Part shown: piece by piece, positions 43,611-58,375 of the stretch | Position numbering within the stretch: position 1 is the stretch's first letter | How the letters are laid out: each line of letters opens with the position of its first letter | Assembly: GCA_951804985.1 (NCBI GenBank) | Contig: OX638130.1 | Location: 41,959,224-42,023,223, forward strand | Origin: Dryomyza anilis | Taxonomy: Eukaryota; Arthropoda; Insecta; Diptera; Dryomyzidae | Length of the DNA stretch: 64,000 bases | Direction of reading: 5' to 3' | Notes under the pieces: generated by a model | What the model saw: only the letters and a program-made list of their open reading frames with translations | Told to the model about the DNA's origin: nothing | The model's database searches: none | Program-made: the position numbers and the translations under genes

Positions 43611-45090
43611 TTTCATTAATCATGCGCCAAATAATGAATCGTGGAAATCTTTAATTGTCGTCTCTATGTCGCGGGATTCAGTTAGAATTATTATATTGTC
43701 ATTTTTCTTTGTTATAAAATCGTCAGGATCGCATTCTGACTGTTTCTTATCGTCTTCCTTGTCTTTTTTTATGGTTTTCGAACGTGTTTGTACAACAACT
43801 ACTTCTTCTGTATTACGCGGCTAAGTGCATCCGCGTTTAAATTGCTTTTTCCATGTTTGTAAAGAATTTCGAAATCATATTCCGATAATTTGTGTCGGAA
43901 ACGCGCAAGGCGTGACGTCTAATCTTTTAAGTTTGCAATACCTTTTAGGGGCTGATAATCTGTATAAATTTTAAATTGCCTTCCCAAAAGATATGCCCTA
44001 ACATTTTTTGTTGCCCAAACAATTGCAAAAAATTCTTTCTCTATATTAGAATAGCGTGTTTCCGCTGTGTTAAGAGTCCAACTGGCAAACGCGATCGGAA
44101 GGTCGCTTCCAACTTCACCTTGAGACAGAACCTCGTCAATTGCTTCGTTACTGGCGTCTGTCGTGAGCAAAAAGGGTTCGTTAAAATCAAGGATTGAAAC
44201 CGTAACCGAAACCGATATCCGTTTAAAACCGTTTCATTTTTAAAACCGAAACCATAACCGAAACCGTTATACGAAAATCAGAAATAAACCAATATCCACA
44301 ACCGAAATAAACGGTTTCGGTTTTATACCGGTTTAAAAAATACCGGTTTAAAACGGTTTATTTTATATAGAACATTTTCTCAAATTTGAAAATTGTGGCT
44401 TGAAATTTCTATGAATGGTCACCTCCTTATCGGTGGCATTTAAAATTGATGCATAAACTGTATTTCTTCTAACATTTGTTAAATTCTCTCCCACATATAC
44501 TCCTGGATGAATTTCCTGTTTGCTTAACAAAACAATAGGAATTCTTGTTTTTAGTGGCAGTGATACAACCATGACCGTTCTGGGCTGTACCCTGATTTGC
44601 TGATTAAAATTAATATTTTCTATGCCTTGCAATGATTTTAATGGAAATTTAACAATGTGAATTTTGTCTTCATCAAAAAATATAATTTTTTATTTAACGC
44701 ATTTATAATAGATCTGTTCCAGAGATTGTCACGCCCGACTATTCCATCTGCTGGTACCCCTTGTTCAAGTGACACAACGTGTTGCGTTAAACTCAGGTTT
44801 TCTATGTATGTGAGCTGAATCTTAGTGGAGCCTAAGGTTCTAACGCATCCACCATAAGCATCACTCAGATCTTTCTGAATATTTTTATTAAAATCCGGCA
44901 AATGTGCCATCCTATTTTCTTTAATCAGGCGGACCTCAGCTCCAGAATCCACTAAGAGAGTAAGTTTTCCATTCTTTGCTGCCTTGCAAGGTACTTCAAT
45001 GAACACATCACTCGTATCGGATATCTTGAAACACTCTCCATGCCGGTTAAATATTTTACGATATATGCCTAATTGTGAAGCTAATTCCAT
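43611..45090 (-). pseudogene. B copy 3 RNase H fragment, CCGAAA array and protease
   Basis: Same structure as 37086-38565: RNase H piece (44170-43919, with ATKNVRAYL for ATKNFRAYL), CCGAAA array (44198-44370), linker (44632-44363) and protease (45090-44638, LLVDSGAEVRLIKE). RT is absent as in copy 2, because both descend from one deleted element. Confidence 0.88.
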
Positions 45091-45242
45091 TTTCCTTGAC
45101 TTAATTTACTCTTAAAATTATTAACAATCGGAGACAATTTAATTTTACAAATTGTGCATATATTATACACTTCTGACGATAAAAAGCATATAGCGCTAAT
45201 AATAAGAAGAAATATTAAAATTACTTCATTGCATATTATACT

Positions 45243-46382
45243 CTACCCTGTACGGAATGTATCCACAGTCTTGCCAGACGTTTGATCTACAATTCCCAAA
45301 TTTTCAGGGCAGTTAATTACAACTTTATTTTTATATGATCTACTTTTATTCTTGATTTTAATATTTTTAACTTCCGATTCAATTGGTTTTACTTTCTTTA
45401 CTTTATTTGCTTTCTTTATAATTTGTTTATTTTTAATTTCATTAAATCCTATATTCTGTTCATTATTCGCGTCAAGTTGTGTATTATTATTTAGTTCTTT
45501 ATATGTTATTGTTGGAAGATTTCTATCTTCATTAATATGTATTTTTACTTTTTGTTCTTCGTTTTCTGCATTAATAATATTCGCTGTTTTATTTTGTTGT
45601 AATGTCCTCTTTGGAACTCCTACAACTACTGGCCTTACTACACTATTTGCTAAGGGTACCCAGTTTTGTGGCCTTGACTGGGCCCCTGGTAATTTCCCTA
45701 GTGGATTGCTATTATTGTTCCATGCATCATATTTGCGTTTGGCATAACAATTCATAATAACATGTCCGTCCTTTCTGCACCAAGTGCAATATTTAGCGGG
45801 CCTGTTTGCAAAATTCTCATTACCATTATTTCCTTTAAAAATTTGTGTATCGTGTTTAACACGACAATTCCCCTCGACGTGTCCCCCTCTATGGCACCAA
45901 TCGCATCTCAATTCTTGGGCACCCCCGCCTTGGTTCTGAATACCACCTTGACCATTTACCTGAGGTACGGGTGGCTGACTTCCTTGGGGAGCAGTATATC
46001 CTGGAAAAACATTCCGACCCGAACGATCTGCACACTGTTCATGTCCACAAGTACGACAGTCACTGCAATACGGAGTGTTTCTCCGTGTATGACATTCATC
46101 CCTCAGATGTTTCTTCTTCTTGCAAAAAGAACATGTAGGCGTAGGCTGCTTTATACCTACATTTTGTGTTTTCTCTTCCGTCTCCTTTTTTTCGTTGCCT
46201 TGGCCACCTGGTGCGTTACTATTATTTCGCATGAAGGCCGATGAGGACTCATCGAAATGGACTCCAAACTTATCTATTTCCGTTAACTCTGTTGACTCCC
46301 TTTGTATCGTCGCATGGTCCAATGCCTCTTCCACCAACTTCTCCAGTGTTGTTTGCCTACTGCTCAACATGAGAATTCGCAA
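45243..46382 (-). pseudogene. gag: B copy 3 nucleocapsid part of gag, longest open frame of family B
   Basis: 379 codons without a stop on the minus strand. Zinc knuckles in order: CSFCKKKKHLRDEC, irregular CSDCRTCGHEQC, CDWCHRGGHVEGNC and CTWCRKDGHVIMNC, three with CX2CX4HX4C spacing. A lysine-rich tail follows (KKANKVKKVKP, KNKSRSYKNK). The TAA that interrupts copies 1 and 2 is Lys here, so this shows the ancestral length of the domain. Upstream the capsid frame is broken (46390-46700), so no full Gag can be made. Confidence 0.88.
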
Positions 46383-46399
46383 AGTTTAATCCCGAAGTC

Positions 46400-47425
46400 C
46401 TAACTAACATGAGCTTTTAACTAAATTATTCAATTCATTAACGATCACGTCGTCTTTCGTATCATTATGTTTACATTTAATCGTGCTTAATGCTGCCGAC
46501 TGCAGGTTTACCAAACGCCTCGAAATAGATCTAATACCTTCCCCCGGATGTCATATTGAATGGCATCTACTGACCTACATTCCAAGTACGTATTTCTTAA
46601 AAGACTGTGTTAATCATCATTTGTCTCAAACTCCTTTGAACTTACTAAGTCAAAAGCATCTCTCTGTAAACGAACCCTAACTAATGCCTTTAATAAATTC
46701 CGTCATTTGTTCCGGCTTCAGTTCTGCCCTCAGCACTTCACATCCTTCAATAAAACGGTGAGGTCCGTTCTCAGCGATGATGAGTCTGCTCCTGCAAAAT
46801 ATGGCACTGCATTTTTAACGAATTTCGCGACTTCGCCTAATCCCTTGTTGCCCTGTGTTGTGATGTCCTCACTCTCTATATTATCCTTATGGTATGAGGA
46901 TGTTTCGTGCGCTGTCTTAACTTCCTCGTTCAAATATCTAATACGCGCGTTCAACTCCTGTATTTTGTTGTTCGCTTCCTCCAACGTCGCGTACTCCTCC
47001 CTTGCCTGGCGTCTGACTGAATTATTTATTGATTCCTCATAAATATTCCTTTCTTTCTGTAAATAAGTTTCTTATCCTTAAGTTTTACTCTTTTATATTA
47101 GCTGATTCCTATATCTCAACTGTACGTTTTAAACAATAATCGTTTAAACGTTTCCTTAACTCGTTAACTAATCCCTCTAATTCACCATTTTCTGATAAAC
47201 CGATTTAATTTTTAAATTCTGGAAATTTAATAACTCATCTACTATTTTATATGCCTCCTCTAATTTAGACAAATGCAGAATTCTAGATATATTTTCTTTC
47301 AATAATGCTGTATTATCTTTATTTAGTATTGTTGGTACAAATTGCGACCACAATTTTTCAACAAATCTGTTTAATTCGCTGGATTGCTTTTGAATATATG
47401 CATTTAATTCATTAGCATCTGCCAT
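46400..47425 (-). pseudogene. B copy 3 matrix/capsid part of gag, decayed
   Basis: The N-terminus at ATG 47425 (MADANELNAYIQKQSSELNR) and the coiled-coil-like stretch IQELNARIRYLNEEVKTAHE (frame 46984-46730) are recognisable. The capsid is broken by several indels, for example a missing stretch near 46550. Confidence 0.8.
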
Positions 47426-48830
47426 TAAATATTTTCAATAATTTTAAAACGTTATCGTTAAATAAATTACATCGAGTTGTAATTGAAAATCCCAACGAAA
47501 CAAAAATGTTACCCTAACAACAACGGAATCAATTATGGCATTCATGAAGTATAACTATAAACTATGTTTTTTTTCAAATCGGTTTTCTATAATATTGGTA
47601 AAATAAAATAATTTTATTTTTCCAAATAATATTCCCTAAATTATCGAAAAAAATAATTATGTGATATTGGGTTAATCAAGATTGTAAAAAATAAAATGTT
47701 TAACGTAAAATGATTTTTAAAATAAATTTAATTTATTTCCACAATCAAACATAAAAAATTTTAAATCATACCCACTTTCCTCTATATTAATTGATTTTAA
47801 TTTTAATAAACTATAAGTTTATTTATTGCAACTTTCTACATTTCTCAATACAACAAAAAAAAAAATAATAATAGCAATCGTTTCTGTGTTTACACGCTTT
47901 AAAAAACAAATCATTTAATGTCTAAAATCGAATTGATAATTTTTATTCAAAATGTTTTGTCATGCAATGAATATCGCATTTATTGTTATTAATGTATTAA
48001 TAGTGTTATACTTGCCACTATTATATTTGGCAATATAATTATTAAAAACAATTATTTGTTTTATACAAAAGAACGTTTATTCAACATCAAAGAATATTAT
48101 ATATTAATTAGAATGAGTTGAACTGTTTGACAAGCACGCGATTGCTTATGTTTTTCAAAGTTCAATCGTATACGACAAAGTAACAAGTATTTGAAAAAAA
48201 AATTAAGTCTTTGGCGATGCCCACAAATAGTTAGGTAATAATTTTCTTAATAGGTACAAAATTTAAAAAATTTTGATTTTTCATAAAAATAAGATTAAAT
48301 TAAAATTTATGTAAACGCTGTTACTATGTAATTATTTTCATAGTACAAAAGACGTTAAATAGAAATGTTAAGTGTAAATTTTAATATTCAGAATATTACA
48401 ATATATTAATATTTCTTGAATATTCGGATTCGCAGTATGTATTTTCTTTTATATATTTAATTTTTTATTATTTTTTTTAAATTATTTAGAATGAGTAATA
48501 ATTTTTTATTTATATCTTTAAAAACTCACCCTATCCCTATAACAAAAAAAAGAAAAAACAAAATATGATTAAATCTAGTTTCTCAAAGCTACATCAATTG
48601 CTGACATCAATTTGCGAAACAGCAGAATTGTTGGCAAACGCTGCTTTGCTAATTTGAACATAGCCCTCTAATCATGCAATGAAAAAGTATATTGCAACCA
48701 CTGTTAAGTGTGCAAGGTAACATGAAAGAGGTGTGGTCTTTTAGCGCTTTGTCAAGTTATTGCAAGCCTCTGTTAACTGTGCAAGCTAACATGAAGGAGG
48801 TGTAGTTAAGCAAAGCTTTAGCTATAGTGA
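47426..48830 (-). mobile_element. B copy 3 leader and degenerate 5' LTR remnant
   Basis: 47426-48590 is AT-rich leader, diverged from the other copies. At about 48590-48830 LTR blocks are recognisable: GTTGGCAAACGCTGCTTTG, TTGCAAGCCTCTGTTAACTG and GAAAGAGGTGTGGTC. The last two are present twice, so this LTR has an internal duplication. No clean LTR ends can be defined. This is the oldest B copy in the array. Confidence 0.6.
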
Positions 48831-49074
48831 ATAGTATTTTACTATAGTGAATAGTAAATGATTATTGATGATTTTTTAAACGTCCAAAAATATATTCTTT
48901 GAAGTTGTCTGAACAATAAGTTTGTAAATTAACATAAGTATTACTGTTAAATTGGTTGATAACCTCTTACATATTTATTTATCTACAGACTCAACTCTCA
49001 AGTGTAATGACATGAATAATGAATGAAATACTCATGACAAATTATGCCCAATAGCCTGAATCTTCAGGCGTATT
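48831..49074. other. AT-rich sequence, no gene recognised
   Basis: Contains a short direct repeat TTACTATAGTGAATAGTA near 48828-48858. Nothing else is seen. Confidence 0.4.
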
Positions 49075-49415
49075 ACAAGGATTGTCGCAAGTCTGGGGCA
49101 TAGGTCTTGTTTCAAGACTGAGGCACAAGCCTTGGTACATGCCTGGGACACAAGCTTTGGTACAATTCTGAATAACAGTCTTGTATCAGAGTTATCATTC
49201 CAGCCTTGACACAGTCTTGGCATAGGCCTAAACACAGTGTTGACACAAGACTGATAATTAAGTCTGGCACAAAATTTGTCAACGAGCCTGGATACAAGCA
49301 TGGGATACTGGCTTGTAACATAGTCTTGACACAGTCTTGGAACGAGCTTGGATAACAGCGCTGGCACAGGCCTGAGTAGCATTGGCAGAAGCCTGTGTCA
49401 GGCTTGTACCGATCG
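49075..49415. repeat. Degenerate minisatellite, about 24-bp unit
   Basis: Motifs of the type GCACAAGTCTTG, CCTGGGACACAAGC and TTGACACAGTCTTGG recur at about 22-26 bp spacing. The GC content is clearly above the surroundings. The array keeps a 116-codon frame open on the minus strand (49382-49032) with recurrent VPRLCQ/ LVSRL-type peptides; I read this as a consequence of the repeat. Confidence 0.7.
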
Positions 49416-49436
49416 TTAATTCCTACTTGGGTAATA

Positions 49437-49960
49437 CCTAAATCTACATGTTCTGTTTATATTTTAAATATTAAGTGGTAATGAATTCCAGAGTCGAATT
49501 GCGAATTGTAGATAGTTAAATTATAAATCTACATGTTCTGTTTATATTTTAAATATTAAGTGGTAATGAATTCCAGAGTCGAATTGCGAATTGTAGATAG
49601 TTAAATTTTGGCAATATATAATTAAGGCTTCTATTTGAAACGCAAAGACGTAGCTTAGCAGAAAGATATAATGGAGTTTTGGAATATAACAACTTATGCA
49701 GAAATATGCAGTGTCTTATATCCAGATAGTTTGTAATGCAACTAACTAAAATGCCCTTACTTACATCTTCGAAATGTGAGAAACGTCTCAAGGGAAAAAC
49801 ATATCGCGTCACATTATTAAAATCTCCTCTTTGGAGATCAGGAGTAATAGCATTTAAAAAAGTTTGGTTGTATGGGACGTGCCACTCCCCTTTGACCAAT
49901 CTATCCGTAGTGGCTATAGAAACGAATCATCATTATTAAAATACAATTCCCATTGGTAGT
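49437..49960 (-). pseudogene. LINE ORF2 C-terminal fragment with 85-bp terminal duplication
   Basis: The frame 49899-49549 reads YNQTFLNAITPDLQRGDFNN, CITNYLDIRHCIFLHKLLYS and ends AIRLWNSLPLNI at a stop. The WNSLP end motif and length fit the C-terminal domain downstream of RT in non-LTR retrotransposons; the RT itself is absent. The 3' end (49441-49525) is repeated in tandem at 49526-49610. Related fragments are at 9196-9390 and 25560-25910. Confidence 0.65.
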
Positions 49961-50194
49961 GGGAGTTTTTTGAATGCCCATTATTGATACGAATAAAACA
50001 AAAAGGAATCATCGAAATCAGTCGATCCGTTCTAATATTTTTGCGAGAGTGATGCATGGCAATTAATTTTTATATACATAGATAGATATGTATATAAATT
50101 TCATTATGTTTTTGCGTAAAAATAAAAAAAATATTAATATTTTTATTGCGTTTTTGGCTTGTTTGTGAAACTGGAATCGTTATTTTATTTTTTA

Positions 50195-50310
50195 TAGGAC
50201 CGGAACTGAAACCGTAATAAAAAAATAATTTAAGAGCCGGAACCGGTACCGGAACCATTTTTTATATTTTTATAGAACCGGAACTGGAACCGCAGAGAAT
50301 TAAACTTCGG
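50195..50310. repeat. Degenerate CCGGAA/GGAACCG array
   Basis: Repeated ACCGGAAC and GGTACCGGAACC motifs interrupted by AT-rich stretches, similar in style to the CCGAAA array in the B copies. Confidence 0.65.
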
Positions 50311-50642
50311 TTCCTAGCCCTGCTGTGTAAACAGGCGTAAGACAGGGATGTAAAGTCACACGTATACAAAAGTTTTGATCATTTTTTTCTGACGTTATTC
50401 TACATGTGACCGAAACTATGATCGAAACTTTGATCATTGCTACCCCTAAAATGATCAATAAAATGACCGACAGCGTTCTTGCTGGGCTTTGAGACAACCA
50501 TCTCTAAAACATCCGTCAAATACGATAAATACTGCTAACAACCATCTTTCCAATTTACGATTACACAGTGCGGCAAAATGACATCTTTTTTAATCAAACT
50601 CCGATTTGATTTTAAATTGTGCTTCTATGTGGTCTACCGATA

Positions 50643-53623
50643 AAAATGTAATATAAACTTATACCCCTACACGTCTACGCTAGGCGCTATGGGGTCCTGA
50701 GGGTTCAAAGGATAACCAATACAGTTCGTCATTTTGTAGCGAAATGGTTCATATTACGTTTTTGATGTCTAAGTGGCGATTATATGGAATTTCCTCAGGA
50801 ACCGAACACTTTAAGTTTCTATCTTAACGATTTACCACTATTTTTAATAGTTTTCTATTAACAATTTCGTTAAGGAGTTATAACCAGTAGAAAAAGTCAG
50901 AAAACTATCATAATGTCTTTTGGGAAAATATTTGTCATTAAAATTGAGCTAGAGTCTCTAAACAACTAAATTCTCCAACAAGTACTATTTCTGAAATATA
51001 AGCCTACTAATAACGAATAATAGTTCTTACTTCAATTTTGAATAAAGTCGTAGAAATATATTATTACAATTATTTTAGTGACGTCAAAATTGCATCAATT
51101 CTTAGTTCAAATGCTGCAATAGTGACGCTGATTCCAAATATGGCATCAGTTTTTTATTATTAGCTCTAGTTTTTGAGATATAGCCCTTTTTTATTTTCTC
51201 ATAGTTTTGCTCTTGTAACTTTTTTAATATTCTAACCAATGGCAAGAATGAAAATATCTTTTCTGCATTAGATAAGGAGAACCTTGCGCTAATATACAAA
51301 ATTTTACTTTACTTGACGAAAAACTTAGATTTCGAGATATAGGTAATAGAAAACTTATAATTTTTTTTTAATAAAAAAAATTATTACTTGGTAAAAAAAA
51401 TGCAAAAAATGACTATTATGCCTTTTTTTGTACAACCATGTATCTTCTTTAAAATATTATGTAAAACAAATAAATTGTGGCGTTTGCTTAGGAAATATTA
51501 ATAATTTTTAAATGCTTAATTGAAATATTTGAAAATTTTGGCTTATTTGAATAAAGTATTATATTTTTTAACCAAAGGCAGAAATACATTTTTTAATATA
51601 ACGAGGGCTTATATTCAATACAGTCTGTCTACAAAATCACAGTTTTTCAGGAGAGCGAAAAAACAGATCGCAAACCATGAAAGTGGCGATCAATTTTTCT
51701 TCTACAATAATTAATAAAAATTGTCTTTAATTGATTCAATTAAAAAAAAATCAGCAATTTCGCGCTTTTCGTCGTGGTATGATAGATAGAGATTATTGCT
51801 ATTCAAATGTGATCAATGTCTATGAAAAAACGAGCAGACAGAGCATATTGCACAATATTGTAGTGGAAATAGATCAAAAAATATTCTTGGAATCAGCGAT
51901 TTGTTAATTTTTTATATCCTGGTGTAACCTAAACAAAATTCAACGATTAATTTTTGTTCACGAGGTATATGATGGTTAAAGAGGTTAATATTCCGTAATC
52001 TAATCCGACATTTTTTAAAGATTAAAATAAAAAAAACTAGTTAACTCTGTATCGCTATTTTAAAATCATGAATGTTATCCAAAATATTTAAACTAATATC
52101 ATATTTCAGAGGATATGGGTGTATTGACCTCGTAAATATCATACGAATCCTTAACATATCGGAAAACTTTCTTTAAAAATAACACTAAACATCTTGTCTG
52201 GAAATACCATAAACGTAATGGTACAAGCTATATTTCCTCAGTACAGACTAAATTCAAATTTCGTCCTTTAAGGCTTCATATTAGAATAGAAAAAATCTTT
52301 GAAAAGTTAGTTTTCCGTATACGAAAAATTATTTTAATAGCTCCTATAGCTTCTATGATATTGTATATCCATTGAGAAAATGTGACGTCATCCTTCGTTA
52401 ACAGATTTCATAGTTTTTACATAGATTTTATATTCTTTTTCATACAAATTGAGTCGATTCTTTGTGAGTTAAGATGGACTAGATCCACGGATGGACAGGA
52501 CGAAATTGACTCATAAAATTACGCTTAAGAAGAATATGTATACTACTCCATACATGGAACGCTTATTTATAGTAATTATTAACCTTTAAGCAAAAATTGT
52601 GTGTAGATAGACACTGTTGCATTCATAAAAAAATCATTCAAGTAGATAGACAAATTATTAAAATAAAAATATAACAGTAATAGAAATATTTTTTGGTTCT
52701 AAATTAATGTCATAGATGCAGGGGTGATCAGTGAAGATTTCTGCATCAAAAACTCATTTTCGTCAAAATTGTAGATATATTGAATATAAGCCCTCGTAAC
52801 AAAAAAATAATATATGTGGAGCTATACAAAAAAGCATAATCGTAATTTTTGACAATTTTTTAACCAAGTAATAATTTTTTTATAATAAAAATTTATAATT
52901 TGTTGTCAACATTTAATTTTCTTTTGTTTATATCTCGTAAATCAATTTTTTACATGTAAAGTACATTTTTTGTAATATAGAACAAGGTTCTGTGTATCTA
53001 ATGCATAAAAGACATTTTCATTTTTGTCATTGGTTAGATATCAAAAATGTTAAATGAGTAAAACTATGAGAAAATAAAAAAGGGCTTTATCTCAAAAACT
53101 AGAGCCAATAAGAAAAAACCGATGCCATTATCGGAATCAGCGTCACAATTTTAACTAAAAATTGATGCAATTCTCACTGGACGAAAATAATTGTAATAAT
53201 ATATTTCTATGACTTTATTCAAAATTGAAGTAAGAACTATTATTCGTTATTAGTAGGCTTATATTTCAGAAATAGTACTTGTTGGAGAATTTAGTTGTTT
53301 AGTCTCTATTTTAATGACGAATATTTTCCCCAAAGACATTGTGATAATTTTCTGACTTTTTCTACTGGTTATGACTCCTTAACGAAATTGTTAATAGAAA
53401 ACCATTAAAAATAGTGGTAAATCATTAAGATACAAACTTAAAGTGTTCAGTTGAATTCATCCTTAGGAAGTTCCCTTACACATCAAAAACCTTACACATC
53501 AAAAACGTACTGTGAACCATTTCGCTACAAAATGAAGAACTATATTGGTTATCCTTTGAACCCTTTAGGACCCCATAGCGCCTTACGCAGACGTGTAGGG
53601 GTATAAGTTTATACTACATTTTG
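50643..53623. repeat. Inverted repeat P2 (arms about 0.9-1.0 kb)
   Basis: 50643-51640 mirrors about 52740-53623. The outer ends are ATATAAACTTATACCCCTAC and its inverse TAGGGGTATAAGTTTATA. Further shared blocks are GGCGCTATGGGGTCCT, TTTTGTAGCGAAATGGTTC, TGACGCTGATTCC and GAGGGCTTATATTCAATA. The arms differ by many small changes, so it is older than P1 or under less correction. The spacer 51641-52739 holds a degenerate G repeat (about 52390-52560) and no gene. No transposase frame was seen. Confidence 0.85.
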
Positions 53624-55739
53624 GATTCACTGACCATAGAGAATCTGTAAATCAAAAAAATGAATCAAATGTATTTTTTATTTATTCAAGAATTAAAACA
53701 GTGTCCTGGTTATACATATACATAGCCATTCTTTCATTTAGCCATTTAGCCATTCTTCGAAGTGAAATTGTACAACGACTTGAGACTTCTTCGCGGAAGA
53801 ACCAAATCCGACCGGCGATGCTGTAATCAAAGTAAACTGAAAAGAAATATTTTCCATGACGTGCTGATAATTTCAATCCCAGGAAAATTTATTTTCATTT
53901 TTTTTCATTAAAATATAATATTAATGTTGACACTTTTTTAAACCATTGGCTTTACTTAATTGTAGTGGATAAATCGAGCTTAAGGAAAAAGTACGCCATT
54001 TTCCTTTTTTATAGTAGACAAATGTCAAAATACCTCAAAAGTTTTGCTGCAAATATCCAAAAACTCAGGAAGTTTGCTATCATTCAACTGTAAATATCTC
54101 AATTTTCATTGCTGTTGTGGCAAACATCTCGTAACTATCTGTCAAATTTAAAAAATATTATAAGTTTTGCTGAACTTTATTGAAACTTATGAGATGTTTC
54201 AATATTTGCTACAGGCGTAAATTTAAACAGATAGTTGCAGCAAGACTTTCATAAACATCGTGTTTTCTTAGTGTACAAATCTTTGAATATTCACAAATTT
54301 TATTATATTAGGTTTATCATAGAAAACTGAAGCAGAAACTAAAGCAGAAAACTAAATGAATTTAAATTTTTTGTTGTCAACCTATATTAAAATTCAAACA
54401 GTAAAACGGAATGTATTTGGATTATTAATAATAGTGATACCAAAAATGTTTTCAGATAAATTTAAAGATTTCGAATTTTTATTGAGTGAATTCGAAAATA
54501 AGAAACTTTGTATTCCGCAGAACCAGCTGAAATGGTGTTTTATCTCAGAAAGTAGAAATATTTACCGTTTGTTGAAGTTTATATTTATTTATATAGATCA
54601 ATTTATTAAATCGAAGAAACTATATAATAATTTAGATTATTTTTTTTTTAATAATATCAAGTTATATCGATATTTTACAGCAAAAGATGGAGGATGATAA
54701 AAAAAGTCTCAAAATTGTGTTATACTCAATTTACTATTTTTTTTTCTTAAAGTGTCAGCACACTTTGCAATTTTTTGATACCTAAGAAAAAAAAATGAAA
54801 TCCAGACTTATTGTACTTAGTTACTTTTTTGATACCTAAGAACTTAATGTCTGAATATCTAGAAAAATTTGGCTTAGTTACTTTCAACAGACAGGCAGAC
54901 TAACAAACAGATGGCCATCTCGCAAAACAAAGCATACAAGCGAATATTGCAGACAGAGCAATATCGATGAAAACAACAACAATACATGAACACGTGTTCT
55001 TTTTGCGATGAATACAGCATCAATTTTGCGTGTTCTTTTTTTTTTTTACTCATATTAGTCAAATTCTACTATTTTTCTATCTAACCCAATTCTTCTCGAG
55101 CTTTAGAATTTTATTTTCCTCCGTGTATACGGAAGGATATGATTCTGATTGGTTCACCAGAAAATATGTCTCAGCAGCTTATTGATCAAGTTACAAGTTA
55201 ACAACGGCTCGATGAGGAAAAAAGAACAATCGGTGTATTGGTGCAATGAGGAAATCGCCCAACTGCGAAGAGACTGTATACGAGCCAGAAGAGTTATGGG
55301 TTATTCCACGTCAAATCAACTGAAAATTTTAAAATTTTGGCATCACTATCTCAGAAATTAATGAAATTTTGTAGGATGGGGTTATGACTTAAACTTAAGA
55401 AAAACGAAAAATTTCAGTTTCCTAACTGCAGTGGTTTCAGGGATATGAGTCCTTGAAATATGAAAAACTCAAAAAAAAATGCACAAAATTGCGCTGGCTT
55501 AACTTACTGTAACTTAGGAAATAGTTAACTTAGCGAAACCTTTTAAGCAACCATATAAAGGTTATGAAATGAGCAAAAGTAGAAATATTGATTTTTTTAA
55601 TATTAGGGTGACCATAGGTAGATAATCATAATATAATTAAAATAGTATTTTCTCAATCTCTTTTTAAAAATTTAAAAAAAATATACATGTTAAAGAGTGT
55701 TCTTTTGGTAACAAATTGTAAAAATCTCCGAGTGGTCGG

Positions 55740-55760
<21 letters not shown>
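53560..55760. repeat. Left arm of inverted repeat P3
   Basis: Mirrors 58370-61617. The first 64 bp (53560-53623) are also the end of P2's right arm. Within the arm, frames at 53876-53682 (minus) and 54356-54697 (plus, 113 codons) have counterparts in the right arm, though the right-arm copies carry changes that shorten them; neither shows a family. The plus-strand frame is rich in Phe, Ile, Lys and Asn, as expected from AT-rich DNA. Confidence 0.88.
55130..55365 (+). pseudogene. LINE (R1/jockey-like) linker fragment, left-arm copy
   Basis: The plus strand reads KKEQSVYWCNEEIAQLRRDC followed by IRARR. The W-x-N/T-EEIA-LRR-x-C-x-RARR pattern is the segment between endonuclease and RT in R1-type LINEs. 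Nothing of RT or endonuclease is recognised on either side. The right-arm copy lies at 58983-58771 on the minus strand with almost the same peptide. Confidence 0.6.

Positions 55761-58375
<2,615 letters not shown>

Larger units (their letters stand above)
39077..45601. repeat. Tandem duplication, unit 2 (6525 bp)
   Basis: Direct, head-to-tail copy of 32570-39076. Left of 39077 the sequence follows the older copy 3 (45601 and leftwards); from 39077 rightwards it follows copy 1 (32570 onwards). The junction reads TTGTTGTAGTGTG, where copy 1 has TTGTTGTGGTGTG and copy 3 TTGTTGTAATGTC. Confidence 0.95.

Noticed and set aside
54356..54697. 113-codon frame in P3 as a novel gene
   Set aside because: Composition is what AT-rich random sequence gives (Phe, Ile, Lys, Asn), the mirror copy at 60480-60840 is altered in frame, and no domain is recognisable.
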